Assembly (NCBI GenBank): GCA_027335515.1
Contig: DAHWHT010000276.1
Location: forward strand, 1-22,970
Source of the DNA: Clostridia bacterium
GTDB taxonomy: Bacteria > Bacillota_E > RBS10-35 > JAJYVN01
Direction of reading: 5' to 3'
Length of the DNA: 22,970 nucleotides
The first letter of the stretch is position 1, and every line of letters starts with the position of its first letter. The notes beneath the pieces were generated by a model. That model saw nothing but the letters and a program-made list of their open reading frames with translations. It was not told the origin of the DNA and ran no database searches. Made by a program: the position numbers and the translations under genes. This document shows, piece by piece, positions 14,001-21,405 of the stretch.

Positions 14001-14819
14001 GTGCGCGAAGCCACACCCGTTCTGGCGCACACCGCCGGCGGACCGGACTGGTACGTCCTCACCCTGCAGTCGCCGACCATCGCGGCCCGGGCATGGCCAG
14101 GCCAGTTTCTGCACGTCGCGGCCCCCGTGGGAGCGGCGGGGGTGGCGCCCACCGATCCGTTGCTGCGCCGCCCGCTGTCGCTCTGTACCATCGAGCCGGC
14201 CGCGGGGCGTCTTCGGATCGTCTACCGGGTCGTGGGGCGCGGCACCGCCCTCTTGAGCGCCGCCAAGGTCGGCGACCGCATCGATGTCCTCGGCCCACTG
14301 GGCCGGTCGTTCCCCAACCCCTCCCTGGGCACCGGGCCGCTGCTGCTGGTCGGCGGCGGACTGGGCATCCCCCCCCTGGCCTGCGCCGCCGCCTGGGCCG
14401 CGCAGGCCGGTCGCGTCGTAACGGCCGTCGCCGGCGCCCGCCACGCAGGGGACCTGGCGGGCTTGGACCAGTTGAGGGCAACGGGCATCGATGTCCACAT
14501 CCTGACCGAAGACGGCGCTGCCGGGCGACGCGGCCGCGTCACGGACGGACTCGCGGAGCGCCTGCGCCACACCGGCGAAGTGTGGGCATGCGGCCCGGAA
14601 CCCATGCTGGCCGCCGTCCAGTCCGCGTGCCTCCACGCCGGTACGTCCTGCTGGTTGAGCCTGGAGCGCCCCATGGCCTGCGGCTTCGGAGTCTGCGCCG
14701 GGTGCAGCGTTGCCCAGGCCGCGGGAAGCGGATACCTCAAGGCATGCGTCGACGGTCCGGTGTTTGCCGCGGACGCGGTGCGCCTGCTGACGCCGCAAGC
14801 ATCCGCCAAGCGGGGCTGA
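14001..14819 (+). CDS. pyrK: dihydroorotate dehydrogenase B, electron-transfer subunit PyrK
   Basis: This 272-residue flavoprotein would pass electrons from PyrD-bound FMN to NAD+ in pyrimidine synthesis. The FAD-binding motif RRPLSL is at 56-61, the nucleotide-binding loop LLLVGGGLGIPPLACAA at 114-130, and the [2Fe-2S] ligands are C227, C232, C235 and C249 (C-x4-C-x2-C-x13-C, within MACGFGVCAGC and YLKACVDGPVF), matching known PyrK. GTG 14001 is the only usable start found; no strong ribosome site lies directly before it, although GGGAGGGGGG is present about 50 bases upstream. It is divergent from the tad operon across a 218-base spacer. Its partner pyrD lies downstream, separated by thiM. 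Confidence 0.93.
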   Translation: MREATPVLAHTAGGPDWYVLTLQSPTIAARAWPGQFLHVAAPVGAAGVAPTDPLLRRPLSLCTIEPAAGRLRIVYRVVGRGTALLSAAKVGDRIDVLGPLGRSFPNPSLGTGPLLLVGGGLGIPPLACAAAWAAQAGRVVTAVAGARHAGDLAGLDQLRATGIDVHILTEDGAAGRRGRVTDGLAERLRHTGEVWACGPEPMLAAVQSACLHAGTSCWLSLERPMACGFGVCAGCSVAQAAGSGYLKACVDGPVFAADAVRLLTPQASAKRG

Positions 14820-14892
14820 ACGCGACCCCCGACCCCGTACGCCCCCGACCACGAAGGGAGCGATCCGGACCATGCGCGAAACCACCACCGCA

Positions 14893-14928
14893 GGCGGGCC
14901 CTGCCCTTCTGCCGAGCAGCGGCCCGCC
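14893..14928 (+). other. strong stem-loop between pyrK and thiM
   Basis: GGCGGGCC-CTGC (14893-14904) pairs with GCAG-C-GGCCCGCC (14916-14928) around an 11-base loop: a 12-pair GC-rich stem with one bulged C. No T-run follows, so it is not a standard intrinsic terminator. A second inverted pair, GCTGCCG (15000-15006) and CGGCAGC (15032-15038), lies nearer thiM. The 245-base gap has no TPP-riboswitch core. Attenuation or mRNA protection is possible. Confidence 0.5.
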
Positions 14929-15064
14929 CGTCCACACCCGCCGCACCCCGTTTCCAGGCCCCGATCGCGGTGCTCCAAGAGGGAGGGCTCCGTGCGGGGG
15001 CTGCCGGCGGACGGCGGGCGGACCGACCAAGCGGCAGCGAACCGCCGCAGACGCCGCCCGAACC

Positions 15065-15937
15065 ATGGCGTGCGCCGAGGAACACACCCCGGTGGGCGAT
15101 AACCGGGTCCCGCCCGACCCCACGCGCGGGCTGAAGGCCGGCGGGGCCGAACCCTTGGAGATCCTGGCCCGATTGCGCCGGCGGCGGCCGCGCGTGCACG
15201 CCATCACCAACCTCGTCGCCATGGGACTGACCGTCAACGGCCTGCTCGCCATCGGCGCCGCATCGCCCGTCGTATCCGGTGATCCAGCCGAAGCGGAGGA
15301 CCTCGCCGCACGCACCGACGCCCTCCTCTTGAACCTCGGCACACCCAATCCGGCCTGGATCCCGGGAATGCAGGCCGCCGCGGCCGCCGCCCGGAACGCC
15401 GGCCGCCCAGCCGTGGTCGACCCGGTGGCCGTGGGTATGTCCCCCCTGCGGCACGCCCTGGCCAAGAAGCTGCTCGACACCGGCGTCACGGTGCTCAAGG
15501 GCAACGCCGCGGAGATCCGCTTCCTGGCCGACGGCTCTGGCCCAGGGGGCATCGAGGCCGATGCGGGCGACATCGCCACTGCGGCCGCCGCCCGGGATCT
15601 GGCCGTGCGGATCGGCGCCGTGGTGGTGACGACCGGTCCGGTCGATTACGTCACCGACGGCCGCACCACCCTCACCGTCCACGCCGGCCACCCCAGACAG
15701 GCGGAGACCACCGGCACGGGGTGCCTCGCCGGAGCCCTGATTGCGGCGTGCTGCGCGGTGTGCCCGCCGCTGGAGGCCGCAACCTCGGCCCTTGCCCTGT
15801 TCGGCGCCGCGGCGGAAACGGCGGCCGCGGCGGCGCCGGGTCCCGGCAGCTTCGCCGTGGCGCTGCTGGATGCGCTGGCCGCGCTCTCCCCAAACTCGGC
15901 TCCGCTGGGCCACCGCATCCAGCTGGCAACGGTCTGA
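15065..15937 (+). CDS. thiM: hydroxyethylthiazole kinase ThiM
   Basis: This enzyme phosphorylates 4-methyl-5-(2-hydroxyethyl)thiazole in thiamine salvage. Diagnostic blocks (numbered from ATG 15065, 290 residues) are HAITNLVAMGLTVNGLLAIG (45-64), VVDPVAVG (117-124), VLKGNAAEI (143-151) and the anion-hole and catalytic stretch ETTGTGCLAGAL with C220. GPGSFAVALLDAL is typical of the C-terminus. Family members begin close to residue 30 here, so the start is uncertain: ATG 15065 has no ribosome site, while GTG 15092 has GAGGA about 10 bases before it. No other thi gene is in view, and its place between pyrK and pyrD is unusual. Confidence 0.92.
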   Translation: MACAEEHTPVGDNRVPPDPTRGLKAGGAEPLEILARLRRRRPRVHAITNLVAMGLTVNGLLAIGAASPVVSGDPAEAEDLAARTDALLLNLGTPNPAWIPGMQAAAAAARNAGRPAVVDPVAVGMSPLRHALAKKLLDTGVTVLKGNAAEIRFLADGSGPGGIEADAGDIATAAAARDLAVRIGAVVVTTGPVDYVTDGRTTLTVHAGHPRQAETTGTGCLAGALIAACCAVCPPLEAATSALALFGAAAETAAAAAPGPGSFAVALLDALAALSPNSAPLGHRIQLATV

Positions 15938-15996
15938 CCGCAGAACGCTTGCGCGACCCAGGGTGAACCGCTACCGTCTGGCGGGGGGGTGGGCGC

Positions 15997-16944
15997 GTGT
16001 CGGCGGAAACCGCCGCAACGGCGCTGGCCGTGCGCGTCGCGGGCATCCAGTGCGCCAACCCGGTCTGGGCCGCTTCCGGTTGCTGCAACTACGGGCGGGA
16101 ACTCGCCCGGCTCTTCCCCCTGGCCGAACTCGGCGCGATCTGCGTGAAAGGGACGTCGCTGACGCCCTGGCCCGGAAACCCCGGCACGCGCCTGGCGGAA
16201 ACCCCGTCCGGCATGCTCAACGCCATCGGCTTGCAAAATCCCGGTGTCGAACATGTGCTGCATGAGGACCTGCCCTGGCTGCATGATCAGGGGGCGACGG
16301 TGATCGTCAACGTCGTCGGGCGCACGGTGGAGGAGTACGCGCAGGTGGCCCGCCGCGTCTCGACGGCGCCCGCCGGCTGGGTGGCCGGTGTCGAGCTGAA
16401 TATCTCCTGCCCCAACGTCAAAGAGGGGGGGTTGCAGTTCGGCGCCGACCGGATGGCCGCCGCCGAGGTGATCGCCGCCGTCCGCGACGCCACATCCCTG
16501 CCGCTGATCGTGAAGCTGTCCCCCAATGTCGCGGACCTGGTGCCCTTCGCCAGCGCCGCGGCCGACGCCGGTGCGGACGCCGTCTCTCTGATCAACACCG
16601 TCCTGGGCATGGAGATCGACCTCAAGACACGGCGGCCGACCCTGGGCATCGAAAGGGGTGGCCTCTCCGGTCCGGCGATTCGTCCGATCGCCCTGCGCTG
16701 GGTGTGGGAGGTCAGCCAGGCCGTTTCCATCCCGGTCATCGGGATCGGCGGTATTGAAAGCGGTACCGACGCGGCGGCCTTTCTCCTGGCGGGGGCCCAG
16801 GCCGTTCAGGTGGGTACCGCCATCTTCCGAGACCCCTGGGCGCCGGTGCGGATCCGCGACGAGTTGGCGGCCTGGCTGCACACCCAGGGGTTGAAGGACG
16901 TGCGCTCGGCCGTCGGCCTCGGACGGGAGGCGTTTGCCGGGTAG
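15997..16944 (+). CDS. pyrD: dihydroorotate dehydrogenase B, catalytic subunit PyrD (class 1B)
   Basis: This 315-residue FMN enzyme oxidises dihydroorotate to orotate. Visible features are the FMN-contact K51 in CVKGTS, NAIGLQNPGVEH (75-86), ELNISCPNV with the catalytic base C138 (Cys marks class 1), IVKLSPNVADL, INTVLGMEIDL, and the phosphate-binding end IGIGGIESGTDAAAFLLAGA (247-266). Class 1B enzymes need PyrK, which is encoded upstream. GTG 15997 is supported by a GGGGGGG run about eight bases before it; thiM ends 59 bases upstream. Confidence 0.95.
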   Translation: MSAETAATALAVRVAGIQCANPVWAASGCCNYGRELARLFPLAELGAICVKGTSLTPWPGNPGTRLAETPSGMLNAIGLQNPGVEHVLHEDLPWLHDQGATVIVNVVGRTVEEYAQVARRVSTAPAGWVAGVELNISCPNVKEGGLQFGADRMAAAEVIAAVRDATSLPLIVKLSPNVADLVPFASAAADAGADAVSLINTVLGMEIDLKTRRPTLGIERGGLSGPAIRPIALRWVWEVSQAVSIPVIGIGGIESGTDAAAFLLAGAQAVQVGTAIFRDPWAPVRIRDELAAWLHTQGLKDVRSAVGLGREAFAG

Positions 16945-17002
16945 GTCGCGCCGCGCGCGTCCCACCGGACGGCCTGAACGTGAAAGGAAGGCGACCGTCG
17001 CC

Positions 17003-18604
17003 GTGAATACCGCCCGCTTGACCGCCGCGCTCACCGCCTGCGCCCCCTTCTTGCCGGGATCGGCGACACCAACGCCCGCCGACCTGGACAGCGCCGCCGC
17101 GGCGATCGGTCCCGTCCTGGCGGGCCTTGAGCGGGCGGAGGCGGAGGGCGCCGAACCGGCCAACCGCTTTGACCCGGCGGCGGCCTTCGCGCACCACCCG
17201 GCCTGCCCCTGGCCCGAGGCCTCCGGCCCAGTCGGCCCCGGGAGGGTGGGCCCCCTGGAGCGGGACCTTGCCGCCGTGGCCGCAGGAAGACCGGCGGCGG
17301 ACGAAGCGCCCAGCCGCTACCGCGCGGCCGCCGCACAGGCCGCGTCGTTGAACGCCTTCATCACGCTCTGCCCCGCGGACCACCCGCAATCCCGCTCCGT
17401 TGCGGGGCCCTTGCGCGGAGCCGTCCTGGCGGTGAAGGACATCATCGAAACCGCGAACCTTCGCACCACCGGCGGATCATCGCTGCGCGCCCACCACGTG
17501 CCGTCGTCCGATGCCACCTGCTGGGCCCGTCTGCGGGCGGCGGGGGCGGCCTGCCTGGGCAAGACCAACACCCAGGAGTTCGCCGCGGGCTCGGCCGGCG
17601 AAAACGACACCTTCGGCCCGATGCGCAATCCCCACCGGCCGGACCACGTGGCCGGCGGTTCCAGCGGCGGCAGCGCGGCGGCCGTTGCCGCCGGCCTCTG
17701 CGCCGGGGCGCTCGGCAGCGATACCGGGGGATCCATCCGGATTCCGGCGGCGTGCTGCGGCGTGGTGGGCTTCAAACCCACCTATGACGCCGTCAGCCGC
17801 CAGGGGGTCTTTCCCCTTTCCTGGTCCCTCGACCACGTCGGCCCCATCGCCGGCACCGTCCGCGACGCGGCACAGATGTTCGCCATCATGCGGGACGACG
17901 CCGGCCGCACGCCGCGCGGCGAAGACATCGGGCGCGTGCGCCCCGGAGGTCTGACCCGCCTGCGCCTGGGTGTTCCCACAAGCTGGCTCGACGAGGCCGG
18001 TGCCACGGCGGCGGCCAGCGGCGGCCTGCCCACCACCCCGGAGGTGCGGGAGGCCTTCGCGCGCACGCTGGAGACCTGCCGGCAGCTCGGAGCCGAGGTC
18101 GTCCCCGTCGACCTGGGCTCGGCGGATCTGGCCACCGCCATCAACCGCGGCATCGCACTGCCGGAGTCTGCCGCGTACCACGAGGCCGATTTGCGCCACC
18201 GCCCCGAGGCGTTCGGTGCGCGGATCCGCCCCCGCCTGCAGGCCGGCCGCTTTATCGCCGCCACCACCTACATCCACGCCCTGCGCCTGCGTCGCCGGTG
18301 GTGCGCACGCTGGGCGGAAGTCCTCAGCGGCCCGCGCGGCGTGCATCTCATCGTCTGCCCCACCTGCCCGCGGCCGGCGCCGCCGGTCGGGGCCGACCCG
18401 AGCGAAGCCCTCAGCCTGCTGCGGTTTTGCGCGCCGTTCAACGTGGTTGGCTGGCCCGCCATCACCCTGCCGTGCGCCGTCACCGCCGAGGGCCTGCCGC
18501 TGGCCGTGCAGCTGGCCGCGGCGCCCGGCCAGGACATCGACCTGCTCGCGGCGGCGGCCGCACTGGAAGCGGCGCTGCCGGCGCCTCCCCGACCGCGTCC
18601 CTGA
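17003..18604 (+). CDS. amidase signature family hydrolase with a small helical N-terminal extension
   Basis: The catalytic Ser-cisSer-Lys triad is intact in this 533-residue protein: K145 (AVKDIIE), S220 (AGGSSGGSAAA) and S244 (GSDTGGSIRIPA). The spacings of 75 and 24 residues equal those of fatty acid amide hydrolase. Residues 1-60 (TPADLDSAAAAIGPVLAGLE; PANRFDPAAAF) resemble the GatC/AtzG-type helper helices, here possibly fused. Relatives include GatA, AtzE/AtzF and general amidases; the substrate cannot be read. GTG 17003 is chosen because AAAGGAAGG lies about 11 bases upstream; an earlier GTG/ATG-type start at 16934 would overlap pyrD. It follows pyrD by 58 bases, so co-transcription is likely. 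It converges on the next gene with a 31-base gap and no clear terminator. Confidence 0.87.
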   Translation: MNTARLTAALTACAPFLPGSATPTPADLDSAAAAIGPVLAGLERAEAEGAEPANRFDPAAAFAHHPACPWPEASGPVGPGRVGPLERDLAAVAAGRPAADEAPSRYRAAAAQAASLNAFITLCPADHPQSRSVAGPLRGAVLAVKDIIETANLRTTGGSSLRAHHVPSSDATCWARLRAAGAACLGKTNTQEFAAGSAGENDTFGPMRNPHRPDHVAGGSSGGSAAAVAAGLCAGALGSDTGGSIRIPAACCGVVGFKPTYDAVSRQGVFPLSWSLDHVGPIAGTVRDAAQMFAIMRDDAGRTPRGEDIGRVRPGGLTRLRLGVPTSWLDEAGATAAASGGLPTTPEVREAFARTLETCRQLGAEVVPVDLGSADLATAINRGIALPESAAYHEADLRHRPEAFGARIRPRLQAGRFIAATTYIHALRLRRRWCARWAEVLSGPRGVHLIVCPTCPRPAPPVGADPSEALSLLRFCAPFNVVGWPAITLPCAVTAEGLPLAVQLAAAPGQDIDLLAAAAALEAALPAPPRPRP

Positions 18605-18635
18605 CGCCCGCGGCCCGCGAAACCCTGCGGCGGGG

Positions 18636-20093
18636 TCACGGACCCGACCCCCCGCGGCGCCGCAACGCATCCACACCCCGCGGCGCCGTCCAACGCAGGC
18701 CGGCCTCGGCCGGGCCCTCCCGGGTGCGCCGCAACTGCAACTGCGCCACATCCAGGACGTACGCGGCGGCACGGGCCTCGTGCTCGGCCGCCTCCGACTC
18801 CTCGGACGACACCGGTGCATCCGCGTAGCGGGCACGCTCATACCGCCCGGTCAGCGTCTCCAGTGGAAAGCGCACCGCCGCGGCCCGTGACCCCACCCAG
18901 GCGAGAAAGCGGCGGGGCGTGTGCGCCGGGGCGCGGGCCAACCCTGCGCCCCGCGCCGCCCGCAGGAAGCGCGCATAGGCCGCCCGCACGCGCTCCCGCT
19001 CCCCTTGCGGCACCACCCCCGGCGCGCGGCCGGCGGGCACGGCGATCCTCGGACCCGGATCCGGCGGCAGGGACCGCCACCGCCGCCCGGCGGCCGGCAT
19101 CCGGGCGGGGCGCCGGGGCAACCACCCCTCGCGCAGCGCCAGCCACCAGCCGCGCAGACGCTGGCGCCACGGCGGCGTGGGCGGCGGCGTCAGGCTGGTC
19201 ATCCCCACCAGCCGGTCGAGCAACCGCTCCAGCAGGGGACGCGCCGGCCAGACCAGGATCAACACCAGCAGGCAACCCACCGCCAGCCACACCCCGGTGG
19301 TCCCGGCGGCACGACCCGCCTCCACCGCGGCGACCGCGGACGTGGGCAGGCGCGGCGAGCGACCCGCCGTAACCTCGATGAACCGCACCACCAAACGCCC
19401 CATGCCGCTGCCCCGCAGCGGAGCCGGATAGGTCGGCACCAGCGCGCCGGGCAAGAGGCTGACGGCCACCACGGCTGGAAGTGTGAGCCACCACTCCCGA
19501 CGAAAGCCCCGGTCCACCTGCGCCCCGGCCGCGACCGACCGGCGCACCACCGTCGCCTGCCAGGCCAGGGCCGCCCACAAAAGCGCGGCGGCTCCGACCA
19601 TCGCGGCCAGCGCGCTGCCCGTCACCCCCATGCCGCTACCCAAGGCGCGGTCCACCACCACCCGTATGGCGCCGGTCACGACCAGCCCGCCCAGGGCAAC
19701 GAGCGCGCTTTCCGCAGCGGGGCCGCGCCGGCCGGTGTTCCGAACCAGACCGCGCGACTGCACCCACGCCAGAAGCAGCAGGCTGGCCGCCCAGCCCAGC
19801 CGCAGCAGGCCCCGGCCGCCCGTGGGCGGGGCGAGCAGCACGGCCAGTCCGAGCGGCAAGACCGGGGGCAACGCCGCCAACGTCTCACCCCAGCGGCCAA
19901 AGCGCGGATGCAGGGCCGGCACGACGACGGCCAGACAGACGAGCGCCGCCGCCCCCACCAGCCACGGCACCGCCACCCCCAGTCCCGGAAACAGTCGCAC
20001 CCAGCCGGCATCCGCCAACCCCGCCAGCCCAGCGATCAGTGGTGCCGCAAACAGCGCAGCGGCCCAATGCCCGAGACGGCCACGCCCGCTCAT
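18636..20093 (-). CDS. polytopic membrane protein with C-terminal DUF4129 domain
   Basis: Of 485 residues, about 1-285 hold seven or eight membrane helices (for example at 10-28, 41-60, 75-90, 97-112, 128-147, 160-180, 202-220 and 267-283). Then comes a proline- and arginine-rich cytoplasmic stretch and a DUF4129 domain (about 365-445; RVRAAYARFLRAARGAGLAR, HTPRRFLAWV, LTGRYERARYADAPVS). In TgpA-like proteins such a membrane part and DUF4129 flank a periplasmic transglutaminase core; that core is absent, and the only cysteines lie in membrane helices, so it cannot be a transglutaminase. ATG 20093 overlaps the DUF58 stop as ATGA, so the two are coupled. Function unknown, presumably cell-envelope related. 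Confidence 0.8.
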   Translation of the reverse strand: MSGRGRLGHWAAALFAAPLIAGLAGLADAGWVRLFPGLGVAVPWLVGAAALVCLAVVVPALHPRFGRWGETLAALPPVLPLGLAVLLAPPTGGRGLLRLGWAASLLLLAWVQSRGLVRNTGRRGPAAESALVALGGLVVTGAIRVVVDRALGSGMGVTGSALAAMVGAAALLWAALAWQATVVRRSVAAGAQVDRGFRREWWLTLPAVVAVSLLPGALVPTYPAPLRGSGMGRLVVRFIEVTAGRSPRLPTSAVAAVEAGRAAGTTGVWLAVGCLLVLILVWPARPLLERLLDRLVGMTSLTPPPTPPWRQRLRGWWLALREGWLPRRPARMPAAGRRWRSLPPDPGPRIAVPAGRAPGVVPQGERERVRAAYARFLRAARGAGLARAPAHTPRRFLAWVGSRAAAVRFPLETLTGRYERARYADAPVSSEESEAAEHEARAAAYVLDVAQLQLRRTREGPAEAGLRWTAPRGVDALRRRGGSGP

Positions 20094-21310
20094 GGCGCCA
20101 CCCCAACCCTTTGCAAAGGCCAGACCGTCACGCCAGGCGCGGCCCGGGCGGTCGCGCCCCCGCGCGCCGCAATCACCGCAACCGCATGCCCGAACCGCGC
20201 GGCGGCGGCCGTCGCCTCCATCACCTCGCCGTCCGCCGTTCCGGTGACCCACGCGACCGAGGACTGGGGCGCCAGCCGTCCCAGGGCCGCCACGGCATCC
20301 CTGCTGAAGCCGGGCGCGTCGCCGGGTTCAAGCCAGGCGAGCGTTCGCAACAGTTGGCGACGATGCTGCGGATCCAACCGCGCCGCCAGGGCGACGCGCA
20401 CGGCACCGGTCGGGGGCGCGTCGTCACCACCCCGGGGGGCGGTCGGCTGGGTGCGGCCCGCCGGCGCCGCGGGTTCCTGGCCGGCGCCGCAACCGCAGGC
20501 AAACAATCCGGTCGGTTCCCCCGCCTCCCAGGCGCGCATCGCCCAGCCCGCCGCCAGGGCGACGGCGGCCTCGACCCACGCGTCCCGCTCCGACTCCGGC
20601 CAAACCCCGGGGCGCAGGTCCAGGACGATGACGCTGGCACGGTCCCGCACGGGCGGGAAACGGCGAACGACCGGCGACCCGACCCGCGCGGTCGCCTTCC
20701 AATCCACCCAGCGCAGGGGATCGCCCGACTGGTACGGGCGCAACCCCGCGGCCTCCTGAGCCCGGAACGGGCTCAGCGGCCGTACCCGCTGGCCCTGCGG
20801 CTGTCTGGGCGGCGGCGGCAGCACCGCCGGCGGGGCCGGCCGGGGAAACACGGTCAGCCACAATGGCACCTCAACGTCGCCCGCCCGGCTCCACAGGCCG
20901 AACCAGTCGCCCGTCTCCAGCTCAACCCGGCCCAGGCGGTAGACGCCCCGCCTGCGGGGCACCACGTCGAAGCGCACCTCCGCCGTATATCCCGGTGGCA
21001 GGGACAGCAACCATGCCGGTGGTCGCCGGCGCAACCGGGACGACACGGCCTCCCGCACACGGATCCAGGGTATGGGTAGCCAGCCGCCGTTCGTCAGACG
21101 CAGGTGGACCGTGACGCGCTGGCCCACCACCGCGTCGCGCGCGGCAAGGGCCTGGCGCACGCCGAGCGAACCAAGCCCCCGCTCCACCAGCAGGCCAGCC
21201 GCGGCCCAGGCGGTCAGTAGCGCCAACAGCCACCACCAGACGGCGCGGTCCGCCGCGACCAGCGTCAGCACCACCAGGATGACGACGGTGCGCACCCAGA
21301 CGGCCCGCAT
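20090..21310 (-). CDS. DUF58 domain protein (MoxR-associated, vWA-like)
   Basis: A 406-residue protein with two N-terminal membrane helices (8-20 and 24-42), a beta-rich segment (60-160) and the DUF58 signature GLRPYQSGDPLRWVDWKATA (189-208). A vWA-like strand SVIVLDLRPG (226-235) follows, with a degraded metal site (DLRPG rather than DxSxS). A low-complexity insertion with CGCG and many Gly and Pro lies near 265-300. DUF58 proteins usually sit beside a MoxR AAA ATPase and a transglutaminase/DUF4129 protein; only the latter is here. ATG 21310 has GGGGGG about nine bases upstream. It diverges from pabB across 95 bases where no clear promoter is visible. Confidence 0.88.
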   Translation of the reverse strand: MRAVWVRTVVILVVLTLVAADRAVWWWLLALLTAWAAAGLLVERGLGSLGVRQALAARDAVVGQRVTVHLRLTNGGWLPIPWIRVREAVSSRLRRRPPAWLLSLPPGYTAEVRFDVVPRRRGVYRLGRVELETGDWFGLWSRAGDVEVPLWLTVFPRPAPPAVLPPPPRQPQGQRVRPLSPFRAQEAAGLRPYQSGDPLRWVDWKATARVGSPVVRRFPPVRDRASVIVLDLRPGVWPESERDAWVEAAVALAAGWAMRAWEAGEPTGLFACGCGAGQEPAAPAGRTQPTAPRGGDDAPPTGAVRVALAARLDPQHRRQLLRTLAWLEPGDAPGFSRDAVAALGRLAPQSSVAWVTGTADGEVMEATAAAARFGHAVAVIAARGGATARAAPGVTVWPLQRVGVAP

Positions 21311-21405
21311 GGCGATGGCCCCCCATCCGGCTGGCAGTTCGGCAAACGCATTTCAAGCCCTGGGCCCACAGGGGGAAATGGCGCGCAAGCGCGAATCCCC
21401 TCCCC

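Noticed and set aside
12307..14256. 649-codon plus-strand frame crossing the tad promoter into pyrK
   Set aside because: Overlaps several better-supported genes and the promoter; composition is Pro/Arg/Ala-rich without any motif.
14820..15064. TPP riboswitch upstream of thiM
   Set aside because: The conserved core (CUGAGA and the downstream ACC/GAACCUGA elements) is absent.
14872..15102. 76-codon plus-strand frame with AAGGGAG upstream of its ATG, in the pyrK-thiM gap
   Set aside because: Sequence is low-complexity Pro/Arg-rich, overlaps a strong stem-loop and the thiM start, and resembles nothing; the ribosome-like site is probably chance.
14222..15913. 563-codon minus-strand frame opposite pyrK and thiM
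   Set aside because: Antisense to two enzymes with intact catalytic motifs; no recognisable protein features.
18605..18680. Bidirectional terminator between the convergent amidase and DUF4129 genes
   Set aside because: Only short imperfect GC repeats and no T-run on either strand.
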